Below, one piece after another: positions 29,413 to 36,725 of a DNA stretch of 64,000 nt. Under the pieces are notes generated by a model. It saw nothing but the letters and a program-made list of their open reading frames with translations, did not search any database and was not told the origin of the DNA. Positions within the stretch are counted from its first letter, which is position 1, and the number at the start of each line of letters is the position of its first letter. The DNA comes from Bacteroides sedimenti (GTDB lineage: Bacteria > Bacteroidota > Bacteroidia > Bacteroidales > Bacteroidaceae). The translations under genes and the position numbers were made by a program. The DNA is taken from contig NZ_AP028055.1 in the NCBI RefSeq assembly GCF_040365225.1, positions 620,001 through 684,000 on the forward strand, in the 5' to 3' direction.

Positions 29413-29994
29413 ATGCTCGATAATTTAAATAAATACAAGATAATACTTGCCTCCAATTCTCCTAGAAGAAGAGAGTTGATGACGGGGCTGGGAGTGAAGT
29501 ACACCGTCAAGACACTACCCGATGTAGACGAGTCGTACCCCGAAACCTTGTCGGCAGGAGAGATTCCCGTCTATATCGCCAAAGGCAAAGCGGATGCCTA
29601 CATGCATCTTATTAAACCCGACCAACTGATTATTACCGCCGATACCATTGTGTGGCTGGAAGGCGAAGTGCTTGGAAAGCCCACAGATGAGGAAGATGCC
29701 AGAGCGATGCTTCGTCGCCTTTCCGGGAAAACGCACGAGGTAATTACCGGCGTATGCCTTACCACCCAAACATTCCAGAAGAGTTTTTATTCAGTGAGCG
29801 ACGTTACATTTGCTACGCTCGATGAGGAAGAGATAGACTATTACGTAACCCATTACCGTCCGTTCGATAAAGCAGGCGCCTATGGCGTTCAGGAGTGGAT
29901 TGGCTTTGTTGGTGTGGAACAGATTTCCGGTTCCTATTTTAATGTTATGGGTCTGCCCATCCAAAAGCTGTATCGGGAGCTGAAGCAGATTTAA
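29413..29994 (+). CDS. maf: Maf-family nucleoside triphosphate pyrophosphatase
   Basis: A 193-residue Maf/HAM1-type pyrophosphatase with the signatures ASNSPRRRELMTGLG, ITADTIVWLEGEVLGKP and GAYGVQEWIGFVGVEQISGS. Maf proteins hydrolyse non-canonical or UTP/dTTP nucleotides and limit misincorporation; they were first linked to septum formation. Last gene of the nitroreductase-DUF2520-kdsC-maf cluster; a hairpin follows within 25 bp. Confidence 0.93.
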   Translation: MLDNLNKYKIILASNSPRRRELMTGLGVKYTVKTLPDVDESYPETLSAGEIPVYIAKGKADAYMHLIKPDQLIITADTIVWLEGEVLGKPTDEEDARAMLRRLSGKTHEVITGVCLTTQTFQKSFYSVSDVTFATLDEEEIDYYVTHYRPFDKAGAYGVQEWIGFVGVEQISGSYFNVMGLPIQKLYRELKQI

Positions 29995-30018
29995 TTTATA
30001 ACTTTCACTTATATAATG

Positions 30019-30060
30019 GAGCTATTTCCAGTCCTCATTGTAGGTTGGAAATGGCTCTTT
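30019..30060. terminator. Hairpin terminator, diverged repeat copy 3
   Basis: Arms GAGCTATTTCCAGTCC / GGTTGGAAATGGCTC with G-U pairs, then TTTTGTT on the plus strand. It belongs to the same repeat type as the hairpins at 12774 and 17584 and marks the border between maf and the accessory island. Confidence 0.65.
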
Positions 30061-30150
30061 TGTTATTATTGGTTTCTTATTTGTAGATTACAAAATAATT
30101 TATTCGGGATCAGAAATGCAATACGTCTTGTTAATTTGATGGCCATTACA

Positions 30151-30351
30151 CTATTTTTTACCTTTTCTTTTATCTTCAATATATTCCAAAATAAAGACAG
30201 CAAATCCAAATGTTATAACTATTACGCCAATAATCGCGCAATAAATGTAATATTTTGATTTAAGCAACTCGTTTTCAAATACAGCCAATATTACGAACAT
30301 CGAAAGCATAACTTTTGACATAATTTTCGTCAGTTTTGTATACTTATTCAT
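30151..30351 (-). CDS. Small membrane protein, unknown
   Basis: A 66-residue protein with two predicted membrane helices (about 10-25 and 36-56) and a basic C-terminus (EDKRKGKK). No family recognised. It is the last of the minus-strand small ORFs in the accessory island and starts 4 bp after the preceding ORF's stop, so they are probably co-transcribed. By context it may be an immunity-type protein, which is inference only. Confidence 0.5.
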   Translation of the reverse strand: MNKYTKLTKIMSKVMLSMFVILAVFENELLKSKYYIYCAIIGVIVITFGFAVFILEYIEDKRKGKK

Positions 30352-30355
30352 ATCA

Positions 30356-30562
30356 TTATTTTTTTGAATTATTTAGATAACTATGTGTTTTATCAGATAT
30401 TTTGTATCCTAATAAAATCCCAGATAATAAGATCATTATATAGGTGTAATATATAGATATGTCTTTTAGCCAAAACGCATACAAGAGTAAGTAAATTAAA
30501 AACAAAGCATGTATTATTGTGTACGAATAATAGTGCAAATTAAATAAAAGTTTCCGCTTCAT
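30356..30562 (-). CDS. Small membrane protein, unknown (immunity-like position)
   Basis: A 68-residue protein with two hydrophobic segments (about 10-32 and 37-54) and a polar tail (SDKTHSYLNNSKK). Family not recognised. It directly follows a decayed coding fragment ending 58 bp upstream, the same arrangement seen several times in the island. A role as immunity protein for a lost toxin tip is inferred. Confidence 0.5.
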   Translation of the reverse strand: MKRKLLFNLHYYSYTIIHALFLIYLLLYAFWLKDISIYYTYIMILLSGILLGYKISDKTHSYLNNSKK

Positions 30563-30620
30563 ATTTTTACTGTTATTAGTTTGAATATTTATTATTTACT
30601 TTATTGCTGGCATACCTAAA

Positions 30621-30719
30621 TTATTGTTTCCGGATCATAGGTTCTTGTTTAAATACAACATCATAACCAGCATTTTTTATTTACGTAATTATTGGGATGT
30701 TGTCATTTGGAAATTAATC
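30621..30719 (-). pseudogene. Decayed toxin-tip-like coding fragment
   Basis: Read on the minus strand in one frame, this gives D-stop-FPNDNIPIIT-stop-IKNAGYDVVFKQEPMIRKQ and a final stop. Two internal stops interrupt an otherwise protein-like sequence. It begins right after the stop of the 120-residue ORF and ends shortly before the next small ORF. Read as the C-terminal tip of a lost polymorphic toxin; no homology search was possible. Confidence 0.35.
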
Positions 30720-30720
30720 A

Positions 30721-31083
30721 TTAAGCCAGTAACAATGATAATCGGAATAGGAATGTTATTGTCCCTATAATAACGAAGAACAGCCAATATTTCCTCATCG
30801 ACTGATACTTTTCCTTTTTTGACGTTTTTAAATACAAACCAGCAACAATACCAATTAAAGGAATTGCCAATCTAATTATCTCCTTGATAATAATTGCATT
30901 TTGCAATTCTTTTGAAAGAAGCATTAGTCCCATGATAATAAATGCAATAGAACCTATATAACCCCTAATATGGACTACATATGATGTTGTAAAACTAGCT
31001 TTTATTTTTTTTCCATCTTTATAGCATATATAAAGAAAAACACTTCCCACAAGGAGACACCCAAAAGAATATAAAAAATTCAT
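30721..31083 (-). CDS. Multi-pass membrane protein, unknown
   Basis: A 120-residue protein with four predicted membrane helices (about 3-20, 40-60, 69-86, 99-118) separated by short basic loops. No family recognised. Neighbours are a broken DUF3592 gene upstream and a decayed fragment downstream. Its AT-rich codon use matches the island rather than the flanking core genes. Possible immunity protein against a membrane-acting toxin, by context only. Confidence 0.55.
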   Translation of the reverse strand: MNFLYSFGCLLVGSVFLYICYKDGKKIKASFTTSYVVHIRGYIGSIAFIIMGLMLLSKELQNAIIIKEIIRLAIPLIGIVAGLYLKTSKKEKYQSMRKYWLFFVIIGTITFLFRLSLLLA

Positions 31084-31168
31084 TGTTTTAATATTTCATT
31101 TTTAGTTTTCATAACAATATTCTTTTGAAAAAAATGATAATGCCAAAACTAAAACTTGCCACAATAAT

Positions 31169-31627
31169 TCAAAAAGAATATAGGTACATGCCTATGCCAG
31201 CAAATGACAGACCGCATAAAAGTACAAAATAAACCGGAAGATCCAGGATAAATTTTAATTCAGATTTTTGAGGTTTTTGCGGATTATAGTACACCATGCA
31301 TTCTTCTCCTATGCCGTACTGCTTTACAATTTTCTTTATATAGGATGAGAAGCATATGGCTATCTAATCACCGTAATAGATTTTTTTTAAAGAATATATT
31401 TCCCCATCTACTTGATACTGATACTCAACTATTGCTCTATATGATTTACTCGAACTGTCGTGATTCCAGCCAAAGTCTATTAATTCAGAAGAACGTATTT
31501 TTCCTGTTGTTGTTGACCATTGCTTTGATTTTCTCGTTTGATGAAATATGTTTAGGAAGCATAAAATTTGCAATGCACCACCAATTAGTAAACAGATACT
31601 AAAGAAAGGGATATTTTCCATCATCAT
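31169..31627 (-). pseudogene. DUF3592-like gene interrupted by one in-frame TAG
   Basis: The first 87 codons end at TAG (31364-31366) directly after the family stretch SYRAIVEYQYQVDGEIYSL and KKIYYGD. The same frame then continues with IAICFSSYIKKIVKQYGIG and ECMVYYNPQKPQKSEL, the conserved second half of DUF3592, and a membrane helix, up to TGA at 31169. So a complete gene of about 152 codons is broken by a single nonsense codon. The start overlaps the upstream gene's stop (ATGA). Function unknown; a sequencing error or a translated truncated form are alternatives. Confidence 0.75.
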
Positions 31628-32067
31628 TCTATGTAATAAAATTTGGCTGATTCATCTAGCTCATCCATGAAATCTGTTGAAAATTGGAAATTATACAATA
31701 ACCATTTATCTTTGGGCTTATATAGTGTAAATTGAAACCTAATGGGTTGCACTTCATAATTGACTATGCACGAATAATGAATCAATGATTTTCCAATAAT
31801 ACGCTTTGATACAATTTCATAGCCACAATATTTCCCAATGGAATCTGTGTATGAAGTCAATCTGTTTTTTACTTCATCAGTAGTATTAGAGTGCATCATA
31901 CTAAAATAAACATTTGTCGCAAATATCTCATTTAGGGCCATTTTAACGCCTTTATTCTTATATGTATCAAAGAATGATTCTATCAATTTCTCTGATTCTA
32001 AATTAGTTGGTTTATTTTGACCACTTGTTGTTAATAATAAAAATGATAAAACAATTAAGTGTTTCAT
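31624..32067 (-). CDS. Exported protein of unknown function
   Basis: A 147-residue protein. I start it at MKHLIVLSFLLLTTSGQNKP, a signal peptide; the open frame reaches further upstream but that stretch reads like a different, decayed sequence. The mature part (ESEKLIESFFDTYKNKGVK, later FQFTLYKPKDKWLLYNF) resembles small DUF4878/NTF2-like exported proteins in overall pattern, but I do not recognise it securely. It overlaps the DUF3592 gene by 4 bp, so they form one unit. Confidence 0.6.
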   Translation of the reverse strand: MKHLIVLSFLLLTTSGQNKPTNLESEKLIESFFDTYKNKGVKMALNEIFATNVYFSMMHSNTTDEVKNRLTSYTDSIGKYCGYEIVSKRIIGKSLIHYSCIVNYEVQPIRFQFTLYKPKDKWLLYNFQFSTDFMDELDESAKFYYIE

Positions 32068-32110
32068 GTTAATATATTTATTAATTATTTGCAGCGATTT
32101 TATTATTGCA

Positions 32111-32203
32111 TTAAGAAGAGCGTCTGCTATGGGAAAGATCAAATTCTGCATGGTAGTTGTTTTTTATATTTCCTTTGAATGAAGTAAATGCATAACATAA
32201 GTA
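32111..32203 (-). pseudogene. Possible decayed coding fragment
   Basis: The minus strand reads DYLCYAFTSFKGNIKNN then YHAEFDLSHSRRSS and a stop, open for about 30 codons with no start. The composition is protein-like, and its position just upstream of a small ORF matches the other fragments. Weak on its own. Confidence 0.25.
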
Positions 32204-32250
32204 ATCTTATATTGTTTATTTGCTTAAATAGAATTAATATGGTACTGATT

Positions 32251-32508
32251 TTATAGATAGTCATCAGGAATATCTCTCAATTGTTCATTTAAATTCCAAT
32301 TTTCGGGTTTATCACGTGACTCATCCCATTTAGCTCCTTGTTGTATCCAATTATTCCGAAATCTTTTTATTGATTCTGGGGTATAATCTTCGTTACCAAA
32401 TTCAACTCCACAGCAAGGACAAATCTCATAGGTTGGACATAATCCATCCTTGCCCCATGGCTTGTCTTCTATATATAATCCACATACTCTGCAATTATGC
32501 TCTTTCAT
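32251..32508 (-). CDS. Cysteine-rich CPCC-domain protein
   Basis: An 85-residue soluble protein with two zinc-ribbon-like knuckles: CRVCGLYIED and ICPCCGVEFG, then a conserved Trp/Asp-rich tail (NWIQQGAKWDESRDKPENW). It matches the small Cys_rich_CPCC family, which is often found near polymorphic toxin loci. The cysteines probably bind one metal ion. It stands alone among membrane-protein ORFs. An immunity role is an inference from family context. Confidence 0.7.
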   Translation of the reverse strand: MKEHNCRVCGLYIEDKPWGKDGLCPTYEICPCCGVEFGNEDYTPESIKRFRNNWIQQGAKWDESRDKPENWNLNEQLRDIPDDYL

Positions 32509-32555
32509 ATTTTGTTTTACGTGAGTATAGCTTATCGTTTATTGGTTAAATATTG

Positions 32556-32630
32556 TCAGTTGTATTTTTTTTGACAATGAGAATGCTGTGAAAACAGTAT
32601 TAATGCTATTAGTAAACTGGCCTTTTTCAT
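32556..32630 (-). pseudogene. Signal-peptide remnant
   Basis: The 24-codon open stretch MKKASLLIALILFSQHSHCQ, then KKYN and a stop, looks like an export signal cut off just after its cleavage site. The surrounding 32509-32924 is otherwise AT-rich with no supported gene. Confidence 0.3.
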
Positions 32631-32924
32631 AATATTGTTTGTAAAATTAGCGAAGTGAATAATAATACATCATGTTACCAATAGACTCTATAATATACCG
32701 TTCATCATGCAGTTTACATGAGATAAGGTGAACATATTTCCAAAATGTTTTTTCGTAAAGCTGTAAAGTACCATTATGTTTTTCTTCTACTAAATATTTT
32801 TATTAATCCCTTGTTTTTTATAATACTGTCCATTTCTTTACCACAAAAATAAAAACAAATTTATATTCTTTTCATTTTTAATTTGTTTTTATTTTTAATC
32901 CCTGTATTAAATGTTTATGTAGAT

Positions 32925-33026
32925 TCATTCAAGGATACGCAAAATACATTCATCTAGAATGATCAATCTGCTCCACCATTTTCTATTTTGTATTCTCATA
33001 TCAAAGGCTAATACAGCCCCGTCCTT
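32925..33026 (-). pseudogene. Decayed toxin-tip-like coding fragment
   Basis: In frame directly after the upstream ORF's stop the minus strand reads KDGAVLAFDMRIQNRKWW, SRLIILDECILRILE and a stop. The sequence is protein-like, lacks a start, and follows an immunity-like ORF without a gap, the repeating layout of this island. Interpreted as a truncated toxin C-terminus. Confidence 0.35.
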
Positions 33027-33536
33027 TCAATAAAACCGGTAACTTAAATATATAAAACTACCAATAAAATACAATAAAATACCCAAAATAACTAATAAAC
33101 CTGTCCAAAAACATTTTCTTTTTTTATTTATTTGCATTTTATCAAATTCTTTGAAATAAGCAATGTATTTGTCATGTTTGAATAGTAAATGATAATTTAT
33201 TATTAACGAAATACATATTGTTAAAATGAAATCGAATAGATTTAAATTTAATTTTTGTTGAACTAAACCTGAGTATATATTTAATAGTCCAAAAAATATC
33301 AGTAGAACTAATGTATTCATAAATCCACCGGCAAAAAGACTACTTAACCCAAAGTCGGCTCTTTTGAATGCTTTGTTAACTTCATCTACTGGATTTATCC
33401 CTTTTTTCTCAAAATGTCTTTTAGCAAAAGGGAGATTGTAAAAATAGAACACAGGATTTATCTTATTAAAGATTAAATGACTTTTGTAATGAGCTTTATA
33501 AACAAAATAGTGTATTAGATTCCAAAATCTTTCCAT
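33027..33536 (-). CDS. Island membrane protein, paralogue A
   Basis: A 169-residue protein with an amphipathic N-terminus (MERFWNLIHYFVYKAHYKSH) and four likely membrane helices. It shares clear motifs with the 178-residue ORF at 33826: WN-x-IHY near the start, FAKRHFEKKGI versus VVKRHKARNGM, and LLFKHDKYIAYFKEFD versus LLFKNDKYLDYFTEFD near the end. It follows, by 9 bp, a decayed glycine-rich fragment. Probable immunity protein for a lost membrane-acting toxin; family not securely known. Confidence 0.6.
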   Translation of the reverse strand: MERFWNLIHYFVYKAHYKSHLIFNKINPVFYFYNLPFAKRHFEKKGINPVDEVNKAFKRADFGLSSLFAGGFMNTLVLLIFFGLLNIYSGLVQQKLNLNLFDFILTICISLIINYHLLFKHDKYIAYFKEFDKMQINKKRKCFWTGLLVILGILLYFIGSFIYLSYRFY

Positions 33537-33545
33537 AATAAATAT

Positions 33546-33666
33546 TTAAGTAATAAAATAAACGGCGAAATCGCCAATTGCAGATCCACCTATACCAGCA
33601 ATAAATCTGCCTATAGCTCCTTCAATTACAGCATCGGGTATAGATCAAATGTCTCCAAATCAAGCG
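33546..33666 (-). pseudogene. Glycine-zipper toxin C-terminus remnant
   Basis: The minus strand reads FGDI, a TGA in place of a probable Trp, SIPDAVIEGAIGRF, IAGIGGSAIGDFAVYFIT and a stop 9 bp before the paralogue A start. The small-residue G-x-x-G spacing is typical of pore-forming or membrane-inserting tips. The upstream side fuses into a truncated duplicate gene. Confidence 0.45.
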
Positions 33667-33771
33667 TCATTGCTATTAGAAGAATTGCATATAACTCTGC
33701 AGTATCAGATTATTTCCAACATTTATCATAAGTTGATATAATCTGTAAAATAAAAAACGTAATAGTTTTAT
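33667..33771 (-). pseudogene. Truncated, frameshifted duplicate of the 35358-35762 gene
   Basis: The minus strand reads IKLLRFLFYRLYQLMINVGN and, after a frame change, TAELYAILLIAMTL. This matches the N-terminus of the intact ORF at 35762 (KLFRFLFYRLYQLMISVGN, LAEFCAILLMTMTL). The start codon has become ATA. The first 40 nt differ at only about four positions. Just upstream (stop at 33783), the tail TGELVDGATL parallels TNESAIWVTL before the intact copy, so the duplicated unit includes the end of the preceding reading frame. Confidence 0.6.
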
Positions 33772-33825
33772 AGTTCGTTATTTTAAAGAGTCGCCCCATC
33801 CACCAATTCACCAGTAGTTCTGCAT

Positions 33826-34362
33826 TTAATGTGTTAATATTAGACTTCCCCAGAATGAACCGATTGCAAATAATATCAATAATAACGTAATAAAACCCCA
33901 CTTAATTTTCCATTTTATATCTTTAAGATCAAATTCTGTGAAGTAATCTAAGTATTTGTCATTTTTAAACAGCAGTTGATTATTAATCCAATACGGAATA
34001 ATAAGTTGTAAAATTAAAGCGGGTATTATTAAATATGTATTATTGAGAATAATTTCATATAATATGTCTTTTCCGGTAAATGCTTCACAGAGAAAATAAA
34101 TGCTAAATTCAATCAAAACAATTATTCCGCCAATATGAATGCTGGCCCACATAATACTTGCGCCATGTTTAGGATCATTCATCATTCCCCGATAAAAGCC
34201 ATTCATATCGGGCATGCCATTCCTTGCTTTATGCCTTTTCACTACTGGAATTTTATTTATCCAATAAAATGGAAGTGCATAGTTCAATGCAATGCTGAAA
34301 TTTATATCCCATCTGTATAACATATAGTGAATCACATTCCAAAACCATTCAATCTTTTTCAT
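33826..34362 (-). CDS. Island membrane protein, paralogue B
   Basis: A 178-residue protein, four predicted membrane helices, N-terminus MKKIEWFWNVIHYMLYRW, conserved LLFKNDKYLDYFTEFD before the last helix. Paralogous to the ORF at 33027 (see motifs there) and, more distantly, to the 139-residue ORF at 34759 (LVFYKNKYKNIIKKY). Its ATG is 5 bp downstream of the stop of a glycine-zipper remnant, the tight coupling expected of a toxin-immunity pair. Function is inferred; the sequence shows only a small integral membrane protein. Confidence 0.62.
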   Translation of the reverse strand: MKKIEWFWNVIHYMLYRWDINFSIALNYALPFYWINKIPVVKRHKARNGMPDMNGFYRGMMNDPKHGASIMWASIHIGGIIVLIEFSIYFLCEAFTGKDILYEIILNNTYLIIPALILQLIIPYWINNQLLFKNDKYLDYFTEFDLKDIKWKIKWGFITLLLILFAIGSFWGSLILTH

Positions 34363-34367
34363 TTTTT

Positions 34368-34747
34368 TTATTTATGTGGTTCAAACAATTCTCCTCCAAT
34401 CCATTGACCTCCCAAAGCTCCACCAATTGTTCCTATAAACCCTCCGGCAACACTACCAATTACTGCACCGGATATTGCACCCCATCCTTCGAAACACAAA
34501 CCCGCTTCCCAGCCTATTTCAAAGCCCAATGATGAACCAGTTTTTAAGTTAGCAAAAGCACCAACTCAACTACCAGTAGCTTTAGTAATTACTTCTTTTG
34601 TATTATATCTTATTCTATTTCCATCTTTCTTATATGCAATATAACTTTGTATTCCAGTTAGTGAGCAGCCCAGCCGTTGGGTTGTTAAAAGTCACACCTC
34701 CATTGGAACAAACAGTAGTTTTGCCAATATCTCCAAAATTTGTTGCA
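34368..34747 (-). pseudogene. Decayed polymorphic-toxin C-terminus with glycine zipper
   Basis: The minus strand starts in frame right after the upstream stop: IESYATNFGDIGKTTVCSNG, VTFNNPTAGL. It then shifts frame to TGIQSYIAYKKDGNRIRYN, KEVITKATGS, a TGA, VGAFANLKTGSSLGFEIGW, EAGLCFEGWGAISGAVIGS, VAGGFIGTIGGALGGQWIGG, ELFEPHK and a stop. At least one frameshift and one nonsense codon inactivate it. The Gly-rich hydrophobic end resembles membrane-inserting toxin tips. The missing N-terminus suggests a displaced tip of a larger Rhs- or LXG-like protein. Confidence 0.6.
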
Positions 34748-34758
34748 TAAGATTCAAT

Positions 34759-35178
34759 CTATGTTAATTTGCAAATAATAAAAGCTATAATTAATATTAT
34801 TAGTGGAGTAAGTAATGAAATCAACATATATTTTATAAACAATTTCCCATCATGAGGTTTGTATTTTTTGATAATATTTTTATATTTATTTTTATAAAAC
34901 ACGAGAGGATAATGGATAAGGTATCCCGGTAATAAAAAAAGAATGAGGGCATGAGTTAACGTGTCAAGAAATTCTGACTCAAAAAAGTGAAACTCACGAA
35001 AGAACTTAGTCGGGGCAAAATCTTTTGGCAAAAATGATAGTAAAAAAACAAAATTGAACCCAAAACATAATGACATAACAAAAAGGGAGTACCATTTCCA
35101 ACTATTTTTATTAAAAGGATTTTTTTGTAGTTGCAAAATCAAGTCAGCCCAAACTGAATAATAGAATTTCTTAATCAT
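34759..35178 (-). CDS. Island membrane protein, distant paralogue C
   Basis: A 139-residue basic protein with three hydrophobic segments (about 30-48, 72-90, 113-135). The stretch HYPLVFYKNKYKNIIKKY lies where the two larger paralogues have LLFK-x-DKY-x-x-YF, so it may be a shorter relative. Flanked on both sides by decayed fragments. An immunity role is inferred from the layout. Confidence 0.52.
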   Translation of the reverse strand: MIKKFYYSVWADLILQLQKNPFNKNSWKWYSLFVMSLCFGFNFVFLLSFLPKDFAPTKFFREFHFFESEFLDTLTHALILFLLPGYLIHYPLVFYKNKYKNIIKKYKPHDGKLFIKYMLISLLTPLIILIIAFIICKLT

Positions 35179-35357
35179 ATTTTTTTATTTTTTCTCATTA
35201 ATGAGCACTTATTCCCTGCTAATGTTTAATTATTTATAATTTACTTCCTTGTTATTTTTGTAATCGTTTTTAGTAAGTAGCTTAGAACATCTTTAGCATT
35301 TGCATGCCTTTAGCTTTGCATGCAAGTGATAAATAACCGGAATAAAACTAAGATACA
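35179..35357 (-). other. Decayed inter-cassette region
   Basis: No intact gene. One minus-strand frame reads YNVS, a stop, FYSGYLSLACKAKGMQMLKM and a stop; another reads AKDVLSYLLKTITKITRK. A short direct repeat is present (TTTAGCATTTGCATGC / TTTAGCTTTGCATGC near 35292-35322). It resembles the other remnants but is too degraded to assign. Confidence 0.3.
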
Positions 35358-35762
35358 TTATAACTCTCCCCGGTTTTTCATCATCATCAAATATAAGCCA
35401 AGAGAAAATAACAAATATGATAAAACTAAATAGCAAATCACAACAAGTCTACCTGTTAATAGCTTTTTCCTTGATTCATTTTCATATTCCATTTTTATTT
35501 CTAAAAATTTCTTTTCTCTTGCAAATGATAAGTAGAAAATAGAAACCAAAACAAAGGCAATAGTTAAAACTATTGTGTTAGGGATATCAAGAATATTTTT
35601 ATTGATTTTTGTAAAAACGTATAATAGTGACTTCAAAGTAATGTAATTTAAGAATAATGTCATTGTCATTAGAAGAATGGCACAAAATTCTGCCAAATCT
35701 TTATTTCCTACACTAATCATAAGTTGATATAATCTATAAAATAAAAAACGAAATAGTTTCAT
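35358..35762 (-). CDS. Island membrane protein, unknown
   Basis: A 134-residue protein with three or four hydrophobic segments and a charged middle loop (AREKKFLEIKMEYENESRKK). N-terminus MKLFRFLFYRLYQLMISVGN. A truncated and frameshifted copy of its first 40 codons lies at 33667-33771, showing duplication inside the island. It follows the remnant tail TNESAIWVTL. No family recognised; possible immunity protein. Confidence 0.55.
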   Translation of the reverse strand: MKLFRFLFYRLYQLMISVGNKDLAEFCAILLMTMTLFLNYITLKSLLYVFTKINKNILDIPNTIVLTIAFVLVSIFYLSFAREKKFLEIKMEYENESRKKLLTGRLVVICYLVLSYLLFSLGLYLMMMKNRGEL

Positions 35763-35868
35763 GGTTTTATAATATATTATTTGTCATTTTAGAGGGTTAC
35801 CCAAATCGCAGATTCATTAGTTTATCCAGAGTGTTTTTTTGAAAAGATTACTAATCGATCATATTATT
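35763..35868 (-). pseudogene. Short decayed fragment upstream of an immunity-like ORF
   Basis: The minus strand ends with TNESAIWVTL and a stop at 35789-35791, 26 bp before the next ORF. The parallel sequence TGELVDGATL precedes the duplicated copy near 33783. The conservation of both tails is the main support that this was coding. Confidence 0.3.
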
Positions 35869-36288
35869 TTAATGGGCCGCTGCTGCTCTTCCATAAACAA
35901 AAATAGGCCAGGTAAATGCTAACATCCATAACAAAAGTGTACCAAATGTATAGACATAGGATAATATCGCATATTTCCTTTTCTCTTCTTCCGACATCAT
36001 CTTTACCGCTTTCCTGATTGGTGCCCGATCAATTCTTTTGTCCATTTTAAAATGCATCCAGAATATGAACAACAGCATAACAGCCCCATATGAATAAAGG
36101 GTTTCTGTACAGAATATATTCAGTGTTAAAAGCAATCTTGTGACAAAATATAAGGATAGTATTCCTAAATTACCCATTTTTAGGTCCATTAATATTATGC
36201 ATGTTTCTTCCGGTTTATATGCATTTTCCCGTTTCTGAAACCGTTGGTATCCCAATACATAATCTAATTTTATCAAATAGTCAATCAT
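35869..36288 (-). CDS. Membrane protein of unknown function
   Basis: A 139-residue protein; the start MIDYLIKLDYVLGYQRF is preferred over an ATG 17 codons upstream with a polar, low-complexity extension. Three membrane helices (about 43-60, 66-80, 109-128). A basic loop (KMDKRIDRAPIRKAVKMM) separates the second and third, and the C-terminus is GRAAAAH. First gene of the minus-strand island series. No family recognised. Confidence 0.55.
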   Translation of the reverse strand: MIDYLIKLDYVLGYQRFQKRENAYKPEETCIILMDLKMGNLGILSLYFVTRLLLTLNIFCTETLYSYGAVMLLFIFWMHFKMDKRIDRAPIRKAVKMMSEEEKRKYAILSYVYTFGTLLLWMLAFTWPIFVYGRAAAAH

Positions 36289-36586
36289 AGATGTTTTTAA
36301 ATAGTTTGTTGTTTTATTGGTTGTCTGTTTGTAAACCAAAGGTTTGTTGTCAATTTGAAGAATATTATTAAAAAATCATTTAGTCATATTCTTTTGTTTC
36401 AACTATCCAATGAAAATGTTATTTTAAATAGTGTTTCGTCCGACAAATATAATGATTAATGTTCTATTATCGTTATGGAATACATAAAATGTGTAAATAT
36501 ATATATAAGGTTTTAATATCACTTCAGTCCTTAAAACGCCAAATATGCTTGATGCTTCTATTGGGGTGGTACAGGTGTAACAAAAA

Positions 36587-36725
36587 AGGGTGTAGATGGT
36601 GTAGATAAAACGGCAGTTTTTCGATTCTAGAAAATGAAAACTGAAAATTCTTCTAAAATAATTTTTTTCAAATATGATTTCCTAGAAACGTGAATAGCTT
36701 GTTTTTACTACACCATCTACACCCT
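36587..36725. repeat. Inverted repeat 1, 18-bp perfect arms
   Basis: Arms AGGGTGTAGATGGTGTAG (36587-36604) and its exact complement (36708-36725) around a 103-nt AT-rich spacer. Related to the repeat at 37571. Confidence 0.9.

Noticed and set aside
32509..32924. Possible gene in the 400-bp gap downstream of the 33027 ORF
   Set aside because: Apart from a 24-codon signal-peptide remnant, all frames are closed and AT-rich.
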